From Clostridia bacterium (GTDB lineage Bacteria > Bacillota > Clostridia > Lutisporales > Lutisporaceae), in assembly GCA_029239905.1 (NCBI GenBank), contig JARBUB010000001.1, forward strand, positions 1 through 49,320: a stretch of DNA of 49,320 nt, in the 5' to 3' direction. Position numbers and translations under genes: made by a program. This document shows positions 45,245-49,320 of the stretch, one piece after another; positions within the stretch are counted from its first letter, which is position 1; the number at the start of each line of letters is the position of its first letter. The notes under the pieces were generated by a model. It searched no databases. It was not told where the DNA came from and saw only the letters and a program-made list of their open reading frames with translations.

Positions 45245-46417
45245 TTAAAGCATTTTTAAAGCTCTTTCTAGATCTTCTATCAAATTTTCTGAACCTTCAA
45301 GGCCACAATAAAGACGAATTAATCCACGACTGCTTTTTAGAAAATCAAGTTCTTCCTCTGAAGCCTTATATAATGGACAAAGCACAAGACTTTCAAAACC
45401 TCCCCATGAACATCCTTTTCCAAACAGATGCAGATTATTAATGAATTCAACTGCTTTATCTGGGGTAGTATCTAGCTCCAGGCTCATAAGGCTGGTATGA
45501 CCCTTCTGCTGCTTCTTGATAATATCCGCCTGTGGATGGGAAGCTAATCCAGTATAATTCACCTTGTTTACTTTTGGACTTTTTTCCAGAAAGTCAGCTA
45601 TATCCATCGCGATGGTCTGATGCTGCTGCAAGCGGGCGTTCAGCGTACGAATTCCCCTGATAGCCAGCCACGCTTCCATAGGGCCCAAGACTCCTCCAAA
45701 CCACTCTCTCATTTCACTCATAATCTTTCTCATTAGATCTTCATCTTTAGAAACAAGTACTCCTCCAATAATATCACTGTGCCCGCCTATATATTTAGAC
45801 ATTGTGTGCATTACAATATCAATACCAAGATCCAATGGTTTTTGAAACAGAGGGGTTAAGCATGTATTATCAATATACGTTTTTATACCGTGCTTTTTAG
45901 CAAGATCCGCAACTTGTTTAAGGTCTATCACACGAAATACAAAAGTTGCAGGACTTTCTAAAATGATAAGACTTGTATTAGGATTAATAGCCTGTTCTAT
46001 CTCTTCTAAATCATTGCCCCAAATATAGGTGACTGACATATCAAATTTAGGAATGCAAACACCATGAATAAATCTCTTTACTGGCTGATAAACGTCTCTC
46101 ATACATATAATGTGACTTTTAATCTTACAAGTTGTCATAATGGCAGCCGTAGCTGCAGCCATACCCGATGCAAAAGCAACTGCTCTTGATCCATGTTCCA
46201 GCTCTGCAATCTTCCGTTCTAAAATATGTACAGTTGGATTAGAACTTCGTCCATAAATATAATTATCCTCTTCAAAAACATCAACATTACAATAATCCTC
46301 AAATTTTTCAAAGACATGGAGAGAATTCAAAAATATCGGCGGAACAACTGCATTCAGATATTTATCATACTCATCACCTGTATGCGTTAGTGAAAGTAAA
46401 TCCTTATCCATTTCCAT
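45245..46417 (-). CDS. Cys/Met metabolism PLP-dependent enzyme (cystathionine gamma-synthase/lyase-like)
   Basis: 'SRAVAFASGMAAATAAI', 'TYIDNTCLTPLFQKPLDLGIDIVMHTMSKYIGGHSDIIGG' (PLP Lys), 'LIRLYCGLEGSENLIEDLERAL'. Confidence 0.93.
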   Translation of the reverse strand: MEMDKDLLSLTHTGDEYDKYLNAVVPPIFLNSLHVFEKFEDYCNVDVFEEDNYIYGRSSNPTVHILERKIAELEHGSRAVAFASGMAAATAAIMTTCKIKSHIICMRDVYQPVKRFIHGVCIPKFDMSVTYIWGNDLEEIEQAINPNTSLIILESPATFVFRVIDLKQVADLAKKHGIKTYIDNTCLTPLFQKPLDLGIDIVMHTMSKYIGGHSDIIGGVLVSKDEDLMRKIMSEMREWFGGVLGPMEAWLAIRGIRTLNARLQQHQTIAMDIADFLEKSPKVNKVNYTGLASHPQADIIKKQQKGHTSLMSLELDTTPDKAVEFINNLHLFGKGCSWGGFESLVLCPLYKASEEELDFLKSSRGLIRLYCGLEGSENLIEDLERALKML

Positions 46418-46462
46418 TACCTCCCTATCAACCTCTTAAAGTTTTATATTTGCAAGTGGTAC

Positions 46463-46580
46463 ACTGGCCCAACCAGTTTAAGCCTTACTATAGGCTCTTT
46501 CATAAAGAGCCCTATTTCCTTCAAAAATCCCTTATATATGCGAAAAACGGCACCGCAAGCTTTCACTTACAAGCACCGTT
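46463..46580 (-). other. Structured region (three hairpins) upstream of the PLP enzyme gene
   Basis: Stems at 46463-46477 (ACTGG/CCAGT), 46493-46511 (GGCTCTTT/AAAGAGCC), 46546-46580 (terminator-like AACGG...CCGTTTTT on the minus strand). Confidence 0.5.
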
Positions 46581-46674
46581 ACTTGATAAAAAAATTATAT
46601 ATTATCACAAATTCATTGTCAAGCACTCTTAAAATTTTTGTTTATTTTTTTATAAATAATTGCAATATTATTCA

Positions 46675-46712
46675 ACTAATGTTATAGTGTTCAACAGAAA
46701 TATAACATTAGT
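46675..46712. promoter_or_regulatory. Inverted repeat in promoter region of the GHL6-like gene
   Basis: ACTAATGTTATA / TATAACATTAGT, perfect 12-bp arms, 14-nt spacer. Confidence 0.6.
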
Positions 46713-46735
46713 ATTTGACGATTAGGAGGACACTT

Positions 46736-48802
46736 ATGAGTAATAAATATCAAACCAGTAAACGCTGCTACTTAATTGATCATCATTCTCCTCAACCACC
46801 TATTGTGCCATTAGATAATCTCAATATTGAAGAGTATGAAAATTTCTTTGATGTGGCTCAGATTGATTCTTTAATGCTCTATTGCAAAGATCATTGGGGT
46901 GTATGTTATTATGATACGCAAACAAAAGACGCTGTAAAACATGAAGGAATAAAAACAGATTGGGTAAAAAAAATAAGTACTCTTCTTAAGAAAAAAGATA
47001 TCGAGTTTATAGCCTATTATTGTATTGAATATGATGAAGGTGCCGCTAGGCGTTTTCCGGAGTGGCGTGTTAGAAAAGCTGATGGTTCTTTTCTCATTCG
47101 TGATGATATATACGCCAAATGGAGCCTATGCTGTTATCAGACGGGTTATCGTAAATATTGCCTAGAACAACTATCAGAAATCGTAAGAAATTATACTCCA
47201 GATGCCCTATTTATGGATATCTTCGGAGCATCCCTATGTTATTGCGACACTTGCAAAACAAAGTTTAAATCACAGTTTGGATATGATCTTCCACTTGATG
47301 ATGACAATATTTTAACCCATAAATCAGACATTATTGCTTTTCTAGATGGTAATACAGAAGAATTTTTAAAACAGATAAAATCAACTTTAAAAGCAATCGA
47401 TCCATCTATCGCCCTTACGATTAATTTTTCTTGCCATTATCCTAAATACATACGTGACATTTTAGATTATCAATTTTCGGAGCCTTTAATGAAAGATAAC
47501 TGGTTTTCTGCTGCATATGCAAGAGATACTGCCCTTCACCAGTATCCAATCCTTGCCCCGGGTGAAGCTTCACAAGTTTATAACTACGACAGTACTAATC
47601 AATACATCTGTGATCTATCCTCTATTGCCGCCCAAGGATGCCGTGTTGGCATGTACAGCGGCTCACAGCACATTGATGGAACTCTTGATTTTGAAGAAGC
47701 TAGGCGTCTTGGAGCAGCTTATGGAGAGCTAAAAAAAATAGAACCTTATTTAACTAATCGTACACCTGTTAAATGCGTTGGTATATTACAGAGCGATATA
47801 TCAAAAGCTGTAAATTTGCACTATTTCAACCCCGATGCAATTCTTCGTATGAAACTACATAATCCTCACTCCAATGCAGTACTTGGCGCTATGGAATTAT
47901 GTGAAAATGCTAAACTCCCTTGGAATATTATTCCTGAACTAGAAGTTTCTTTAGAACTTTTAAAACAATATGAGCTCATTCTTTTACCAGAAGTATTTGT
48001 AATTTCAGAGGAACTTGCAGCTATTATCAAGCAATATATTATCGGCGGCGGTAAAGTAATCGCTTCTTCACAAAGTGGCTTGTGGAATGCTGATTCAACT
48101 CAGCGAGATCATTCTACTATTGCAGAAATAATCGGCGCAGATATTAAATCAATCCATAAAGAATATATTCAAAATAATTGGTCTGCCTATTTAACCCCAT
48201 ATGAAACCGAAACATTTGAAGGATTATTAAATTGTACTACCCCGCCAGTTAGTGAATATTTTTTAGAAGTTATTCCTACAACAGCCAAAAAACTTTTAAA
48301 ATTCATTCTCCCTTGTGTCCCTTGTTCTTCAAAAGAATGGGTTAACTGGTGGTCTCCTCCTCCTGGAAAGGTTACAGAAATGCCTGCTCTTATTTCTAAT
48401 ACGCTTGGCAATGGCACTGTTTACTATACTGCATTTGATTTTTTCACTATGGCCGCTTCAGAAACATATCGTTACACTGATGATTTATTTAGACAATTAA
48501 TAGCTAAGTGTAATATTACACCTTCCATATGCAATATTACTCAAACGCCTCTTATGCTTAGAACAGCCTTTTTTGAAAATGATAAAGAATATATTATTCA
48601 TCAGATTTCCATGCTTCCTAAACAGTTTAAGGGCCAGGTTTTTCCTATCAGTGGTGGGGCTTTAGAATGCTCTTTACCTATTAAAAGCGCTGAAATCGTT
48701 TATCCAGAACAACAGTCTCTTAAAGTTATTACGAAAGATGGTAAATCAACTATAAATTTACCAGATTTCACCTTGCAGCAAGTTATTATTTGTAAAAAGT
48801 AG
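46736..48802 (+). CDS. Putative glycoside hydrolase (GHL6-like TIM barrel with beta-galactosidase trimerization-like domain)
   Basis: 'PDALFMDIFGASLCYCDTCKTKFKSQFGYDLP' (GHL6-like 'D...C..C...F'), 'ELILLPEVFVISEELAAIIKQYIIGGGKVIAS' trimerization-like; start at ATG 46736 behind 'taggagga'. Confidence 0.75.
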   Translation: MSNKYQTSKRCYLIDHHSPQPPIVPLDNLNIEEYENFFDVAQIDSLMLYCKDHWGVCYYDTQTKDAVKHEGIKTDWVKKISTLLKKKDIEFIAYYCIEYDEGAARRFPEWRVRKADGSFLIRDDIYAKWSLCCYQTGYRKYCLEQLSEIVRNYTPDALFMDIFGASLCYCDTCKTKFKSQFGYDLPLDDDNILTHKSDIIAFLDGNTEEFLKQIKSTLKAIDPSIALTINFSCHYPKYIRDILDYQFSEPLMKDNWFSAAYARDTALHQYPILAPGEASQVYNYDSTNQYICDLSSIAAQGCRVGMYSGSQHIDGTLDFEEARRLGAAYGELKKIEPYLTNRTPVKCVGILQSDISKAVNLHYFNPDAILRMKLHNPHSNAVLGAMELCENAKLPWNIIPELEVSLELLKQYELILLPEVFVISEELAAIIKQYIIGGGKVIASSQSGLWNADSTQRDHSTIAEIIGADIKSIHKEYIQNNWSAYLTPYETETFEGLLNCTTPPVSEYFLEVIPTTAKKLLKFILPCVPCSSKEWVNWWSPPPGKVTEMPALISNTLGNGTVYYTAFDFFTMAASETYRYTDDLFRQLIAKCNITPSICNITQTPLMLRTAFFENDKEYIIHQISMLPKQFKGQVFPISGGALECSLPIKSAEIVYPEQQSLKVITKDGKSTINLPDFTLQQVIICKK

Positions 48803-48817
48803 CTTTTAAATCTGGAG

Positions 48818-48852
48818 GCCAGTAGATAATTATTTTATCTACTGGCGTTTTT
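48818..48852 (+). terminator. Rho-independent terminator of the GHL6-like gene
   Basis: GCCAGTAGATAA/TTATCTACTGGC followed by GTTTTTC. Confidence 0.85.
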
Positions 48853-48864
48853 CGCAATTTTATT

Positions 48865-48911
48865 GAGCTCGAGCTTACTTCTCTTAAATTAAATCTAGTA
48901 AGTTCGAGCTC
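48865..48911. repeat. Inverted repeat, 14/15 bp arms
   Basis: GAGCTCGAGCTTACT ... AGTAAGTTCGAGCTC. Confidence 0.6.
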
Positions 48912-49003
48912 CTCATAAATATTAAAGTACTTAAATGTAATACCTATGGTTATGGTAATTTTGATGTATTTAGAAATAGGATATTATATATATGCAATAA
49001 AGA

Positions 49004-49038
49004 AGCCGCTAAGATAATTTTTTATTATCTTAGCGGCT
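49004..49038. terminator. Hairpin in intergenic region
   Basis: AGCCGCTAAGATAAT...ATTATCTTAGCGGCT. Confidence 0.55.
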
Positions 49039-49082
49039 CATAAAGTTCTATACTTGAGCCCCTCAACAATTGACAAAGAACC

Positions 49083-49116
49083 AAAAAAGCGCCTTAGATT
49101 TTCAAGGCGCTTTTTT
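49083..49116 (-). terminator. Terminator downstream of tRNA-Gly
   Basis: AAAAAAGCGCCTT...AAGGCGCTTTTTT. Confidence 0.85.
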
Positions 49117-49122
49117 ATTGAG

Positions 49123-49193
49123 AGCGGGTGATGGGAATCGAACCCACGTGACCAGCTTGGAAGGCTGGTGTTCTACCATTGAACTACACCCGC
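49123..49193 (-). tRNA. tRNA-Gly (anticodon UCC)
   Basis: Minus strand GCGGGTGTAGTTCAATGGTAGAACACCAGCCTTCCAAGCTGGTCACGTGGGTTCGAATCCCATCACCCGCT folds as a cloverleaf; no encoded CCA. Confidence 0.95.
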
Positions 49194-49240
49194 ATATTAT
49201 AATAACTCCGCAAAATATACGGAGGTTGTTTTTTATGTAA

Positions 49241-49320
49241 TTTGGCAGCCACCTACTCTCCCGGCTCGTCTCCAAGCAAGTACCATCGGCCGACTAGGTC
49301 TTAACCTACGTGTTCGGTAT
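49241..49320 (-). rRNA. 5S rRNA, 3' portion (cut by the window edge)
   Basis: Minus strand ...CCGAACACGTAGGTTAAGACCTAGTCGGCCGATGGTACTTGCTTGGAGACGAGCCGGGAGAGTAGGTGGCTGCCAAA. Confidence 0.9.

Noticed and set aside
46390-46632. 80-aa plus ORF over the PLP-lyase leader
   Set aside because: Overlaps the start of the minus-strand CDS and hairpin region; it looks like translated noncoding DNA. The region is reported as a structured leader instead.
1-49320. CRISPR array, prophage or intact transposase/integrase
   Set aside because: No regularly spaced repeats, phage structural genes or transposase-like ORF seen; the only direct repeats found are the single PocR/MCP pair.

Overview
The window is an AT-rich Firmicutes chromosome segment (probably Clostridia/Lachnospiraceae-like, judging by gene style) made almost entirely of carbohydrate-uptake and catabolism clusters. 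It ends at a minus-strand tRNA-Gly(UCC) gene and the 3' part of a 5S rRNA gene. Left to right: (1) a YesM/YesN-type two-component system with an esterase gene between kinase and regulator; (2) a UroD-family methyltransferase-like gene divergent from a PocR-AraC regulator, followed by an MCP signalling-domain-only ORF; (3) a LacI-deoC-SIS-ribokinase-RbsD/FucU-CUT2 ABC operon for ribose or deoxyribose-type sugars, with two perfect 22-bp operators; (4) a decayed second copy of the PocR 3' end plus MCP fragment about 10.1 kb from the first, then a 67-aa protein that is 70% Gly+Tyr and carries 7 Cys; (5) a UroD-like/isomerase/Gfo-Idh/DUF1097 cluster next to a 741-aa LacI-type regulator fused to an ABC solute-binding-protein domain; (6) an Rrf2 regulator divergent from PPOX and ferredoxin genes; (7) a GntR/CUT1 ABC/split-transketolase/cupin operon; (8) a GntR-UTRA/tagatose-type kinase/aldolase/CUT1 ABC/GH4/SIS/BadF-kinase operon with three operator-like boxes at 15-bp spacing; (9) a GntR/CUT1 ABC/PLP-lyase operon divergent from a GHL6-like glycoside hydrolase. 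I see no CRISPR array, prophage or intact transposase. The most notable items are the LacI-SBP fusion regulator, the direct repeats flanking the sugar operon, the Gly/Tyr/Cys-rich mini-protein, and the two UroD-like proteins that keep an HxCG motif without a corrinoid protein nearby. All family calls come from reading the translations; no database search was run.
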